DNA of 64,000 bases from positions 853,265 to 917,264 of the forward strand of contig NZ_QXTJ01000039.1 of assembly GCF_003605735.1 (NCBI RefSeq). Direction: 5' to 3'. Below, piece after piece: positions 7,494 through 16,395 of this stretch. How positions within the stretch are numbered: position 1 is the first letter of the stretch; each line of letters opens with the position of its first letter. The notes beneath the pieces are model-generated. The model searched no databases and was not told the DNA's origin. It was given only the letters and a program-made list of their open reading frames with translations. A program made the position numbers and the translations under genes. Origin of the DNA: Pseudomonas sp. LS-2 (GTDB lineage Bacteria > Pseudomonadota > Gammaproteobacteria > Pseudomonadales > Pseudomonadaceae).

Positions 7494-9113
7494 TCATGTG
7501 TACTTGCGCTTGTCTGGCGCTGGTGGGAAGTACTGATAAAGCCAGGTTTCGCTCAGCGTGCGGTCGCCGGTTTTGATGAACATACGCATTTCCACCGGGT
7601 CCACCGAATCGCTGGTCGGGTACCAGTCGAACGTCACGCGGAAGCCCTTGATGTCGGGGAGCACCAACACGTTGAAATCCTGGACCTTGCCGTTGGACAC
7701 CGTCACCACAGGCTCGATACCCGAACCTTCAGGCAAGCGATCGATGCCGCCGCCGTTGAAGTCCACCGCAAAGCGGCGCGCCCAGACCTCCGGATAGTGC
7801 TCACCTGGCGCCCAGCCCTCGATGAAACCGCCCATACCCGAGCGGGTCGCGTGAACCTGTGCCAATGGCGTGCTGACCGGTGGCAGCGGGCTCCAGTAGA
7901 GCTTGTAACCGTAGTTCATCGACATCCCGGCCTTGATCGGCACCTTCGGATTCCAGAACGCGACGATGTTATCCAGTGTCTCGCCGGTGGTCGGCAGCTC
8001 CAGCAGGTCGATCGAGCCTTCGCCCCAGGCGGTGGTGGGTTCGACCCACAGGCTTGGTCGGCGGTGATACCAGTCGACGGTGTCTTGATAGGTCTTGAAC
8101 TCATGGTCGGTCTGCACAAGGCCGAACCCCTTCGGGTCTTTGTCGGCGAAGGCGTTGAATTGCAGCTTGGCAGGGTTGTTCAGGGGGCGGCAGATCCATT
8201 CGCCGTTGCCACGCCACATTGCCAGGCGATCCGAATCATGGATTTCCGGGTGAATGGTGTCGCACATTCGGCGCTCATGGGTGCCGCAACTGAACATGCT
8301 GGTCATGGTGGCGATGCCCATTTGCTCGATGTCGGCGCGAGCGTTGATGTGGGCGTCGATGTCCATAACCACGCGATCAGCCTGGCAGTCGATGTCGAAA
8401 CGGTAGGCGCCCGTTGCGCTTGGCGAATCCAGCAGGGCGTAGACCACGAACCGGGTCGCATCCTTGGTCGGCTTCTCGAACCAGAATTTGGTGAAATCAG
8501 GGAATTCTTCAGGCTTGTGGGCGTAGGTGTCGATTGCCAGGCCGCGTGCCGACAGGCCGTACTGCTTGTTGCTGTCGATGGCCCGGAAGTAGCTGGCACC
8601 AAGGAACGACAGGATGTCGTTGATCGCGATCTCTGGTGCCTTGAACAGCTTGAAGCCCGCGAATCCCAAGTCGCCCTTGAGCTGAGATTTGTCGATGCGG
8701 CTGGCTTCGTAATTGAAGAGTTCGGGGCGGAAATGCACTTCGCGCGCTTCCTGGGTCGCGGGGTCGACGCTGTACATGCGCACGGGCGTCTTGAAGCCTG
8801 CACCGACGTGGAAGAAGTGCACGTCCAGTTGGCCTTTGACGTCGTTCCACAGGGAATGGCCGGCGTCGTATTTGATCGCATTGAACTGCTGAGGCGTCAT
8901 GTTCGCAAGGGTAGGGGGCAGGTTCTGCTTGGTGCTGACGTAGGCTTTGCCGGCCATCTGCTTGGCGAGCTCTTGCAAGGTCTTGAAGTCGAAATGCTCG
9001 ATTTCGCCATCTGCCGCAGCCGCCAGAGCGCGTGCCGCATAAAGACCAGAGGCGGGCAGCGCGCTATAGGCTGCCAGCGCCATGGAAGCTTTGAGGAGAT
9101 TCCTGCGATTCAT
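7494..9113 (-). CDS. opgD: Glucan biosynthesis protein D (periplasmic OpgD/MdoD)
   Basis: A 539-residue protein of the MdoG/OpgG-OpgD family, which modifies the backbone of osmoregulated periplasmic glucans. I chose the ATG at 9113 because it begins a Tat signal, MNRRNLLKASMALAAYSALP, ending near residue 32. Upstream in-frame codons lack this logic. The mature part starts with the family segment HFDFKTLQELAKQMAGKAY and contains the expected conserved blocks FGCGTHERR-like (SMFSCGTHERRMCDTIHPEIHDSD) and EPTTAWGEGSIDLLELPT. The full length matches the family. It stands alone; opgGH is not in the window. REPIN sequence downstream may stabilise its transcript end. Confidence 0.93.
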   Translation of the reverse strand: MNRRNLLKASMALAAYSALPASGLYAARALAAAADGEIEHFDFKTLQELAKQMAGKAYVSTKQNLPPTLANMTPQQFNAIKYDAGHSLWNDVKGQLDVHFFHVGAGFKTPVRMYSVDPATQEAREVHFRPELFNYEASRIDKSQLKGDLGFAGFKLFKAPEIAINDILSFLGASYFRAIDSNKQYGLSARGLAIDTYAHKPEEFPDFTKFWFEKPTKDATRFVVYALLDSPSATGAYRFDIDCQADRVVMDIDAHINARADIEQMGIATMTSMFSCGTHERRMCDTIHPEIHDSDRLAMWRGNGEWICRPLNNPAKLQFNAFADKDPKGFGLVQTDHEFKTYQDTVDWYHRRPSLWVEPTTAWGEGSIDLLELPTTGETLDNIVAFWNPKVPIKAGMSMNYGYKLYWSPLPPVSTPLAQVHATRSGMGGFIEGWAPGEHYPEVWARRFAVDFNGGGIDRLPEGSGIEPVVTVSNGKVQDFNVLVLPDIKGFRVTFDWYPTSDSVDPVEMRMFIKTGDRTLSETWLYQYFPPAPDKRKYT

Positions 9114-9293
9114 AAGGTGAAGCCTCTGAAGAAATGCTGTGCTTTCCTGCACAAAAAAGTGCGCTTTCCCAATCCTTGCCGAACGCAAATTACCAACAAA
9201 CAGATAACAATCTCGGCATCTTGTTCGCAAAAAAGATAAAAAATCGTTTCAGAGCGCTACTTGCGGGGCTTCAGAGTGTTGCCAAGGGTGTGC

Positions 9294-9923
9294 TCAAGCC
9301 TGTTGGATCAGTGCCAGGCGTATGGCGAACCCGATAAGCAGGCTGCCGAACAGCCACTGCTGAACGCGCTGTGCGGTTTGACTGCTTGCCAGCCAGCGCC
9401 CGATCCAGCCTCCAGCCATGGCGTAAACACTGTCAAATGACAGGCCGATAAACAGCAGGATGACCCCGAGCCTGGCGAATTGTCCGGCCACCGATCCAGC
9501 GTCGGGATCGATGAACTGCGGCAGCAGCACCGAGCAGAACAACAGCGCCTTGGGGTTCAGCAGATTGGTCAGCAAACCGCGCAAGATTGCGGTGCTCCAA
9601 CTGATCGTTGCCTCGCTGGCGCCGCAGGTGTGGGCTGTGCTCATGGCGCCGGGCTTGAACATTTTCACGCCCAGCCACAGCAGATATGCAGCGCCGACCA
9701 TGCGCACCGTTTCGAACGTCCAGGGTGAGACCTTGAACAGCGTCGCCAGTCCCAGCGCCGCCAGCGCGACGTGGCCACCGCGAGCGATTGCCAGGCCCAG
9801 TGCAGTGGCCAGTGCCTTGCCACGGCCATGGCGGGCGCCGGTCTGCAATAACAGGATCATGTCCGGTCCGGGCAACAGAAGCACCATCGACAAGGCAATG
9901 ACAAACAACGTCAGGTTTTCCAT
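9294..9923 (-). CDS. LysE/RhtB family amino-acid exporter
   Basis: A 209-residue membrane protein with about six hydrophobic helices. The family N-terminus includes LLPGPDMILLLQTGARHGR, the LPGPD-x-hydrophobic-GRxxG region of LysE/RhtB exporters. TNLLNPKALLFCSVLLPQFID is the conserved NPK segment. These proteins export small amino acids or analogues by proton antiport. It is divergent from an Lrp/AsnC regulator 137 bp away, a common pairing in which the regulator senses the exported amino acid. The specific substrate is not readable from sequence. Confidence 0.88.
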   Translation of the reverse strand: MENLTLFVIALSMVLLLPGPDMILLLQTGARHGRGKALATALGLAIARGGHVALAALGLATLFKVSPWTFETVRMVGAAYLLWLGVKMFKPGAMSTAHTCGASEATISWSTAILRGLLTNLLNPKALLFCSVLLPQFIDPDAGSVAGQFARLGVILLFIGLSFDSVYAMAGGWIGRWLASSQTAQRVQQWLFGSLLIGFAIRLALIQQA

Positions 9924-10060
9924 TTCTTCGGCTCTCTGGCAGTGGGTTGACCGAAGAAAATTCTATGTTCGAAAGGCAGGGTAGGTGCTTGCGCATTTAT
10001 CTCAATAGGTGCTTAGTATTGGCATTTTCTGCCCCAATCAATGCCTGTTGAGTTCCAGAT

Positions 10061-10552
10061 ATGCCAAATCTATCCAATGTGAAACTGGATGCTTATGACC
10101 GCCGCATTCTCAATGCGCTGCAACGCGATGGTCGTCTGACCAACGTTCAACTGGCGGATGAAATCGGGCTGTCCGCATCACCTTGTCTGCGCCGGGTGCG
10201 CCATCTGGAAGAGATCGGGGTCATTGGCGGCTATCAGGCGACGTTGAACGCCGATGCACTGGGGTTGGGGCTGACGGTGTTCATCGGGGTGAAGGTCGAC
10301 CGCCATCACGAAGATGAAGCACAGAAATTTCATCAAACGGTGTCGGCATTGCCTGAGGTCATCTCGGCTCATCTGGTATCGGGAGAGTCAGATTTTCTCC
10401 TGCATGTCGTGGTACCGGACCTGCGTGCCTATGACCAGTTTCTGTCCCAAACGCTGCTGAAAATGCCCAGTGTGCGTGATATTCGAAGCAACTTCGCTAT
10501 TCGTACTCTCAAGGCCCAAGGTCCATTGCCGTTGGGGCATTTGCCGGATTGA
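10061..10552 (+). CDS. Lrp/AsnC family transcriptional regulator
   Basis: A 163-residue protein. The N-terminal winged helix-turn-helix (LDAYDRRILNALQRDGRLTN through LSASPCLRRVRHLEEIGVI, residues 8-50) is followed by the RAM ligand-binding domain, including LVSGESDFLLHVVVPD. The length is normal for the family. It is divergent from the LysE-type exporter gene and probably controls it in response to an amino acid. The 137-bp shared intergenic region should hold the operator. No specific operator was identified by eye. Confidence 0.9.
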   Translation: MPNLSNVKLDAYDRRILNALQRDGRLTNVQLADEIGLSASPCLRRVRHLEEIGVIGGYQATLNADALGLGLTVFIGVKVDRHHEDEAQKFHQTVSALPEVISAHLVSGESDFLLHVVVPDLRAYDQFLSQTLLKMPSVRDIRSNFAIRTLKAQGPLPLGHLPD

Positions 10553-10580
10553 TCACAAGGGATGTGTTATCGGCACTGTC

Positions 10581-10640
10581 GCAGTACGGCTTGCTGGCGG
10601 TGGCATGCTTCAAAGCGCTGCCGCCGGCAAGCCGTGCTGC
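10581..10640. repeat. REPIN, family A (diverged copy)
   Basis: Inverted pair GCAGTACGGCTTGC / GCAAGCCGTGCTGC with several substitutions from the consensus. It lies between the Lrp regulator and the lpd gene. Confidence 0.75.
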
Positions 10641-10718
10641 TAGAGGGATCGGTGAATCAAGGCACAGCGCCTGATCAACGCAACTGTGCTGAGTGCGGTC
10701 CGCTAGGCCCGCTTTGCA

Positions 10719-12119
10719 TTACGCCTGCGTCGTATGCCCACCTGCCCCCATCGCCGCCTGACGCAAGGCTTCGGAACGGGTCGGGTGTGGATGGCAAGTC
10801 AGCGCGATGTCTTCGGCAGACGCTGCGAACTCCATCGCCACGCAGTACTCGGCAATCATCTCGCTGACGCTTGGCCCTACCAAATGCACGCCGAGGATTT
10901 CGTCGGTCTTCTCGTCAGCCAGTACCTTGGCGAAGCCGTCGGCCTCGTGATTGACCTTGGCCCGGCTATTGGCGCTAAAGGGGAATTTTCCGACCTTGTA
11001 CGCTCGGCCTTGCTCCTTCAGTTGTTCCTCAGTCTTACCCACGCTCGCCAGTTCAGGCCAGGTGTAGATCACATTGGGGATCAGGTTGTAATTAAGTTCG
11101 CCCTTCTTGCCGACGATCCGTTCCACGCATACCGCCGCTTCGTCCTCGGCCTTGTGCGCAAGCATGGGGCCCGAGGTCACGTCGCCGATCACCCAGATCC
11201 CATCCACAGATGTGCGATGACCCGTGTTGGCCAGGACACCGCGTTTGTCGACTTCCAAACCAACGGTTTCCAGACCCAGACCTTTGGTGACCGGACGACG
11301 GCCGATGGAGACAAGCACGTAATCCGCTTCGATCAACTCGGCTTCACCACCCGCAGCCGGTTCGACGCTCAGGCTCACACCGTTTTCGCTGGCGGTCGCC
11401 GAGGTCACTTTCGAGCTGAGTTTGAAGTTCATGCCCTGGCGTGACAGCGAGCGGTGCAGCGTCTTGCCGGTTTCCAGATCCGAGCCGTGAGCGACATGGT
11501 CAAGGAACTCCACCACCGTGACCTTCGCGCCCAGACGCCGCCACACCGAACCCAGTTCCAGCCCAATCACGCCCGCCCCGATCACTACCAGATGCTTGGG
11601 GACCTCGTTCAGAGACAACGCGCCTGTGGAGTCCAGGATCCGTTTGTTGTCGATCGTCACGCCCGGCAGCGGGGTTGGCTCGGACCCGGTGGCGATGATG
11701 ATGTCCTTGGCGGTCAGCTCGGTTTCTGCGCCGCTCGCGTCCTTGACGATGACTTTGCCGGGGCCAGCGATGCGTCCCCAGCCCTTGATCCACTCGGCTT
11801 TGTACTTGCGAAACAGGAACTCGATGCCCTTTGTCAGGCCGGTGACGCTCTCGGCCTTCTGCGCCATCATTTGCGCCAGGTTCAGCGTCGGAGTGACGTC
11901 GATGCCCAACTTCTTGAATTCTTCGCCTGCCGCTGCTTCGTAGAGTTCGGAAGCATGCAGCAGCGATTTGGAGGGGATGCAGCCGACGTTCAGACAGGTG
12001 CCACCCAAGGTTTCCCGGCCTTCGACACAGGCCACTTTCAGGCCTTTCTGACCCGCATGAATGGCCGCGTTGTAGCCGCCTGGGCCGCCACCGATGATGA
12101 CAACGTCGTAGTTACTCAT
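10719..12119 (-). CDS. lpd: Dihydrolipoyl dehydrogenase (Lpd3-like)
   Basis: A 466-residue FAD disulfide oxidoreductase. GGGPGG at residues 10-15 binds FAD. The redox-active pair C42-x4-C47 sits in GGTCLNVGCIPS, VIGAGVIGLELGS is the NAD motif, and the C-terminal HPHPTRSE holds the catalytic His445/Glu450 dyad. The start at 12119 follows a good RBS (AGGAGTGCGCAC). The longer open frame upstream has no family homology. It is not beside 2-oxoacid dehydrogenase E1/E2 genes, so it is the stand-alone lpd type, similar to P. aeruginosa lpd3 as I recall it. Its partner complex is unknown; the glycine cleavage system is one possibility. Confidence 0.92.
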   Translation of the reverse strand: MSNYDVVIIGGGPGGYNAAIHAGQKGLKVACVEGRETLGGTCLNVGCIPSKSLLHASELYEAAAGEEFKKLGIDVTPTLNLAQMMAQKAESVTGLTKGIEFLFRKYKAEWIKGWGRIAGPGKVIVKDASGAETELTAKDIIIATGSEPTPLPGVTIDNKRILDSTGALSLNEVPKHLVVIGAGVIGLELGSVWRRLGAKVTVVEFLDHVAHGSDLETGKTLHRSLSRQGMNFKLSSKVTSATASENGVSLSVEPAAGGEAELIEADYVLVSIGRRPVTKGLGLETVGLEVDKRGVLANTGHRTSVDGIWVIGDVTSGPMLAHKAEDEAAVCVERIVGKKGELNYNLIPNVIYTWPELASVGKTEEQLKEQGRAYKVGKFPFSANSRAKVNHEADGFAKVLADEKTDEILGVHLVGPSVSEMIAEYCVAMEFAASAEDIALTCHPHPTRSEALRQAAMGAGGHTTQA

Positions 12120-12349
12120 GTGCGCACTCCTGAAGGAAAATCGACAATGGAGGGAAGCGTAGACCGCTCTTTGAAAATGTCCCGGACGATCCGGATCACT
12201 TGAATTATGTTTGTAATATCTGCTCGGAAAGGTTTTTAGGTCAAGCGTTGCTCGGTCCGAAGGGATCATACAAAAGGCGTAGACGAAGGCATTCAGGCCT
12301 GTGGATAAGATGTTGGCAGCTTGTGTGTAAAGCTGTTGAAACAAAATGG

Positions 12350-12994
12350 TCAGCTCTGTGCATCAACTTTGCTCGGCGTGGCGCTGGCGGGCTTTGCAAC
12401 CTCAGTCACCGCTCGGCGTATGCGGGTCACGATGGTCATCAGCAGCAGAATGGTCATCACCGCCAAGGCGATATTGATCGGCGCGGTGAGGGCGTATCCC
12501 GAGCCTATTCCAGCCCCGAACACGGCAAAACACAGCAGGCGAATGTCGCTCTTCATGGGCCCGTCCCTGCGTCGTGATGCCTTGATCAAAGGGCCAAGGA
12601 GGCCTGCGAATTCGCTGAAGATTGCCAGTAGGGTCACGGTCATGACCAGCAACAGACTGACCTTTGGAATGACCGAAAAGGGCAGAAATAAAGCGGTTTC
12701 GGCCACTAAGCGGCTCAGTTCCTGGGCGCAGGTGCCCAAGCGCGAATGCTGACCGAACTGGGTGATGAGCAACGTCTCGACAGCATTGAACAGCATTCGG
12801 ATGATTATCCAGATGGGGATCAGCACGAAGATCCCCGGATGAAACGCAAACGCCGCGGCCAGTACGCCAACTGCTACCGATATGAGGCCCGCGCACGACG
12901 TTACATGAATCGCGCGCACGCCGTCGTTGAACAGAATCCTGGCCAGCGGATGAAGGAGTGCGTGCAACCGGGTTTTCAGTATCGTCGGCATCAT
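12350..12994 (-). CDS. CDP-alcohol phosphatidyltransferase-like membrane protein lacking catalytic aspartates
   Basis: About 214 residues with five or six membrane segments. The order of segments resembles short CDP-alcohol phosphatidyltransferases: an N-terminal HPLARILFNDGVRAIHVT helix, then the region NAVETLLITQFGQHSRLGTCAQELSRLVAE. Active relatives carry an aspartate-rich D-x2-DG-x2-AR-x8-G-x3-D-x3-D motif here. In this protein the expected acidic positions read E (with T in place of G), R and E, and the AR pair is T-Q. It is therefore probably inactive or repurposed. Start codons at 12994 and 12991 are both plausible; 13033 is possible but lacks family fit. It is transcribed away from the SPFH operon. 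Confidence 0.55.
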   Translation of the reverse strand: MMPTILKTRLHALLHPLARILFNDGVRAIHVTSCAGLISVAVGVLAAAFAFHPGIFVLIPIWIIIRMLFNAVETLLITQFGQHSRLGTCAQELSRLVAETALFLPFSVIPKVSLLLVMTVTLLAIFSEFAGLLGPLIKASRRRDGPMKSDIRLLCFAVFGAGIGSGYALTAPINIALAVMTILLLMTIVTRIRRAVTEVAKPASATPSKVDAQS

Positions 12995-13378
12995 CGCAGG
13001 GCTGCCCGCCTGTGGATAACTTTTTGGGAGCATAGTGCAAGTTGTCGGAGTATGCCGGCGATGCAGAAGAGCCCTTACCCGAGAGATAGCCCGCCAGTGC
13101 CCGCGGATGAAGCGGGCCGTCTCTAGATAAACCTGCAGACTTTGAAGGGGCGGCTGAGAACATTCGCAGGCGTGTCGCGTTCTGCCGTCGGGCTAACCTG
13201 TCTGCGGGCTGTCTGAGTGAAGAATTCGTCATGTGCGCCCGCGAATAGCGGACAAAAATTTCACCACTTCTGTTATATCGTAACGCCTCGTAAATCAGCG
13301 CCCTGGGAATGCTCAAGAGCGGCCCGGAAGTGGACAGGAAGAGTATGACTACAGCGTTCAACAGGTTCTGGAGTGTCA
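12995..13378. other. Divergent intergenic region upstream of the SPFH-ATPase operon
   Basis: About 380 bp with no convincing gene; the long minus-strand frame here is a shadow. It contains one perfect DnaA-box 9-mer (13011-13019) and the Zur-box-like element at 13272-13284. A purine-rich GGAG RBS precedes the ATG at 13379. The rest shows no further structure that I can support. Confidence 0.5.
13272..13284. promoter_or_regulatory. Candidate Zur box upstream of the SPFH/P-type ATPase operon
   Basis: GTTATATCGTAAC matches the gammaproteobacterial Zur consensus GTTATA-n-TATAAC at 10 of 12 informative positions. It lies about 95 bp upstream of the first operon gene. The left half TGTTATA is identical to that of the elements at 23314 and 25049. 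Confidence 0.55.
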
Positions 13379-15346
13379 ATGCGGGTTGATCTGGATGTTG
13401 AAGGGGCGGCACCTGCGAGCCTTCCAAGGTTTCAGCGCGCGACGGTACAGGCTCGGCGTCTTTCGCGGCTGACCTATGTGCTGGGTGCCACGGGTGTAAT
13501 GGGGCTGGTGGTATCGCTGTTCGTTGACCTGTTCTCTCCCAATTCCCTCTGGACGGCCGTGCTGACCAACAGTGCCGTCAGCTTGCTGGTATTCGCTTCT
13601 GCATTGCAGTCGGCCCAAGTCGTGACCCTGTGGAGGGCGCGGGTCATCGCACCCGAAGAGGTGTTGATTGCGGCCGAGGATGACGTCGCCGAGGCTGATG
13701 AGCAGGGGTGGTATGACCGCTTGCTCGGGCGCATCGGTGGGGCAGGGACCTCAATGGTCGGCCAGATCGGCGCTCCCGTGTTCTGGCTGGCAGGATGGGC
13801 ATTGCTGGCGCTGATCGGCATTTCAATGATCTGGAACATGGCGCTGATCGGCACCAATGTCGGTCTGGCGGGCAGTGTGGTTGGCGGTTTGTTGCTGTTG
13901 ATCGGGTTCGGTCTGCTGGTGCTGGAGCGTCAGTTCAGCAACGAGTCCGAAGCGAGCTTGCCCGAGGCCGAGCAACTGGCACAGATCGCTCGCGTGGCGA
14001 TTGGCACCCTGCTGATCGCGGCGTTCTGTCTGTTCTTTTCCTCCGCCGACCGCGTCTGGCCGGCGCGTCTGGCGGTACTGATCGGCCTGTTGCCGGGGCT
14101 GGTGGCCGTTGAACTGCTGATTCGCGCATTGCTGTCGATATTCAGCCCGCGCAACGAACGCCTGGAACCCCGCCTCGTCGCCAGCAGTTTCGTCGCCGGC
14201 CTGTTGCGCTGGCCGCCGCGTCCGCTGATGGCGCTGCAAAACGAGTTGCACAACCGTTTCGGCATCGACCTGCGACAGATCTGGGCGTTCACCTACATGC
14301 GCCGGGCCTTCCTGCCAGTGCTGGCGGTGATCGTCGCCCTTGGCTGGGCGCTCAGCGGTGTGCATGAGATTCCAATGCAGGGACGTGGTATCTACGAGCG
14401 CTTCGGCAAACCTGTCGACGTCATGGGACCTGGTCTACACGCCGGTCTGCCATGGCCGTTCGGGACCGTGTTGCCTGTGGAGAACGGCGTGGTGCACGAG
14501 CTTGCCACCAGTGTATCCGAAGGCGCCAGCAGCGAGCAGGCCCTCGATCCAGCCGAAGGCCCGCCGCCTGCTGCCGCAAACCGGCTATGGGACGCGACCC
14601 ACATCAACGATAAATCCCAAGTCATCGCCAGCGGCTCTGGAGACAAACAGAGCTTTCAGATCGTCAACATGGACGTGCGTTTCGTTTACCGTATCGGACT
14701 GGACGATCAGTCCGCGATGGCCGCGACCTATAACAGCGCCGATATCCCGAGCCTGATTCGCAGCACAGCAAGCCGCATCCTTGTCCATGACTTTGCCTCG
14801 CGCACCCTCGACGAATTGCTCGGTGAACAGCGCACCGATCTGGCTGCAGACATTGGCGATGCCGTGCAGCGCGACTTGAAGAAGCTCGACAGCGGTGTGG
14901 AAATTCTCGCCACGGTCGTCGAATCGATCCACCCACCCGCCGGCGCGGCCAACGCTTATCACGCCGTGCAGGCCGCGCAGATCAGCGCCCAGGCACTGAT
15001 CGCCCGTGAGCGCGGTGCAGCGGCCGATCAGGCCAACCTCGCGCAATTGCACGCCAGCATCGCTCACGATCAAGCGGCGGCGAACTCCCGTGAAACCATG
15101 GCCACGGCGCAAGGTGCGGACCTGCGTTTCAGTGCCGAACTGCAAGGTTATGCCAAAGCCGGTCAAGCTTTTTTGCTGGAGCAGTACTTGAGCCAGCTGA
15201 CTCAGGGCCTGACCCACGCCAAGTTGCTGGTGCTCGATCACCGTTTGGGCGGCACCAGTGCGCCTACCATCGATCTGCGTTCCTTTACCCTCCCGGTCGA
15301 CCCATCGGCGTCGCCCAAGTCAGCTGAACAGCCATCGGCTGAATAA
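13379..15346 (+). CDS. Large polytopic SPFH/HflK-like protein, first gene of the SPFH-ATPase operon
   Basis: A 655-residue protein. The first half holds about seven hydrophobic segments (roughly residues 34-51, 61-83, 132-156, 161-182, 204-220, 230-252 and 308-328). An SPFH/band-7 domain follows, beginning at GRGIYERFGKPVDVMGPGLHAGLPWPF. An alanine-rich, probably coiled C-terminal helix lies around 540-610. Canonical HflK has a single membrane helix and is shorter, so this multi-spanning form is a distinct architecture. Start: the ATG at 13379 is 7 nt after CTGGAG, and a GTG at 13373 is also in frame. SPFH proteins form membrane scaffolds that often modulate proteases. Here the partners are two more SPFH proteins and a metal ATPase. 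Confidence 0.8.
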   Translation: MRVDLDVEGAAPASLPRFQRATVQARRLSRLTYVLGATGVMGLVVSLFVDLFSPNSLWTAVLTNSAVSLLVFASALQSAQVVTLWRARVIAPEEVLIAAEDDVAEADEQGWYDRLLGRIGGAGTSMVGQIGAPVFWLAGWALLALIGISMIWNMALIGTNVGLAGSVVGGLLLLIGFGLLVLERQFSNESEASLPEAEQLAQIARVAIGTLLIAAFCLFFSSADRVWPARLAVLIGLLPGLVAVELLIRALLSIFSPRNERLEPRLVASSFVAGLLRWPPRPLMALQNELHNRFGIDLRQIWAFTYMRRAFLPVLAVIVALGWALSGVHEIPMQGRGIYERFGKPVDVMGPGLHAGLPWPFGTVLPVENGVVHELATSVSEGASSEQALDPAEGPPPAAANRLWDATHINDKSQVIASGSGDKQSFQIVNMDVRFVYRIGLDDQSAMAATYNSADIPSLIRSTASRILVHDFASRTLDELLGEQRTDLAADIGDAVQRDLKKLDSGVEILATVVESIHPPAGAANAYHAVQAAQISAQALIARERGAAADQANLAQLHASIAHDQAAANSRETMATAQGADLRFSAELQGYAKAGQAFLLEQYLSQLTQGLTHAKLLVLDHRLGGTSAPTIDLRSFTLPVDPSASPKSAEQPSAE

Positions 15347-15357
15347 GGAGTCCACCC

Positions 15358-16395
15358 TTGAGTCTGTTTCATAACCACGATCATTCCGGCCACGACCACA
15401 GCGGCCATGGTCATCATCACGGTCATCACCATCACGACGAAGCCTCAGGCCCGGTGGGTTTCCCGTGGCGTCGTGCTTCTCTCGCAGCAGTGCTGATCGC
15501 CTTCGCCGTCGCGGCGGCGAGCCTGGTTCAGGTACGGTCTGGCGAGGCCACTGTCGTGACGCGTTTCGGCAATCCGTCGCGGGTACTGCTCGATCCAGGT
15601 CTGAGCTGGCGCTGGCCTGCGCCGTTCGAAGCGGCGATTCCCGTGGATCTGCGTCTGCGCACAACGTCCAGCGGTTTGCAGGACGTCGGCACCCGCGATG
15701 GCTTGCGGATCATCGTTCAGGCCTATGTTGCATGGCAGGTCCAGGGCGACCCCGACAACGTGAAGCGCTTTATGCGCGCCGTGCAAAACCAGCCTGATGA
15801 AGCGGCGCGGCAGATCCGCACCTTCGTCGGCTCGGCGCTGGAAACCACCGCCGCCAGTTTCGACCTGTCGAGCCTGATCAACACCGATGCCAGTCAGGTG
15901 CGTATCGCCGATTTCGAAGACCAGCTGCGTCAGCAGATCGACAAGCAACTGCTGACTACCTATGGCGTCCGCGTCCTGCAAGTGGGTGTCGAGCGTCTGA
16001 CCCTGCCATCGGTAACGCTCAATGCCACCGTCGACCGGATGCGCGCCGAGCGGGAAACCATCGCTACTGAACGTACCGCCATTGGCAAGCGTGAAGCCGC
16101 ACAGATCCGTTCTGCCGCCGAGCGCGATGCCCGCATCGTCGAGGCGGATGCCACGGTGAAAGCCGCTGACATCGAAGCGCAATCCCGAGTCGAAGCCGCG
16201 CTGATCTATGGCCGCGCCTACGCCAGTTCACCGCAGTTGTACAACCTGCTGCGCTCGCTGGACACACTGGGGACGGTCGTCGGCCCGACCACCAAGTTGA
16301 TTCTGCGTACCGACGCCGCGCCGTTCCGCGTGTTGGTAGAGGGTCCGCCCAGCCTTGATGGCAAGCAGGACGGCAAGGCTGGAACGCAGCCATGA
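15358..16395 (+). CDS. HflC-like SPFH protein with His-rich N-terminus
   Basis: A 345-residue protein. Residues 5-27 are extremely histidine-rich (HNHDHSGHDHSGHGHHHGHH), a likely metal-binding tail. One membrane helix follows at about 42-58, then an SPFH domain beginning at GEATVVTRFGNPSRVLLDPGLSWRWPAPF. A long charged coiled coil (RMRAERETIATERTAIGKREAAQ) follows, as in HflC. The start is TTG at 15358, chosen because AAGGAG lies at the right distance and the His tail begins there. It follows the first SPFH gene by 11 bp and overlaps the next by 4 bp (ATGA). Canonical hflC near hfq is a different locus. The His tail should face the cytoplasm if topology is N-in, by inference. Confidence 0.85.
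   Translation: MSLFHNHDHSGHDHSGHGHHHGHHHHDEASGPVGFPWRRASLAAVLIAFAVAAASLVQVRSGEATVVTRFGNPSRVLLDPGLSWRWPAPFEAAIPVDLRLRTTSSGLQDVGTRDGLRIIVQAYVAWQVQGDPDNVKRFMRAVQNQPDEAARQIRTFVGSALETTAASFDLSSLINTDASQVRIADFEDQLRQQIDKQLLTTYGVRVLQVGVERLTLPSVTLNATVDRMRAERETIATERTAIGKREAAQIRSAAERDARIVEADATVKAADIEAQSRVEAALIYGRAYASSPQLYNLLRSLDTLGTVVGPTTKLILRTDAAPFRVLVEGPPSLDGKQDGKAGTQP

Noticed and set aside
7338..9239. A 633-codon plus-strand frame opposite opgD
   Set aside because: Antisense shadow of a certain gene. It also runs through the REPIN, which is not coding.
12402..13427. A 341-codon minus-strand frame across the 12.4-13.4 kb region
   Set aside because: It overlaps the membrane-protein gene in another frame, and its composition (Arg/Pro/His-rich) is typical of a non-coding frame.
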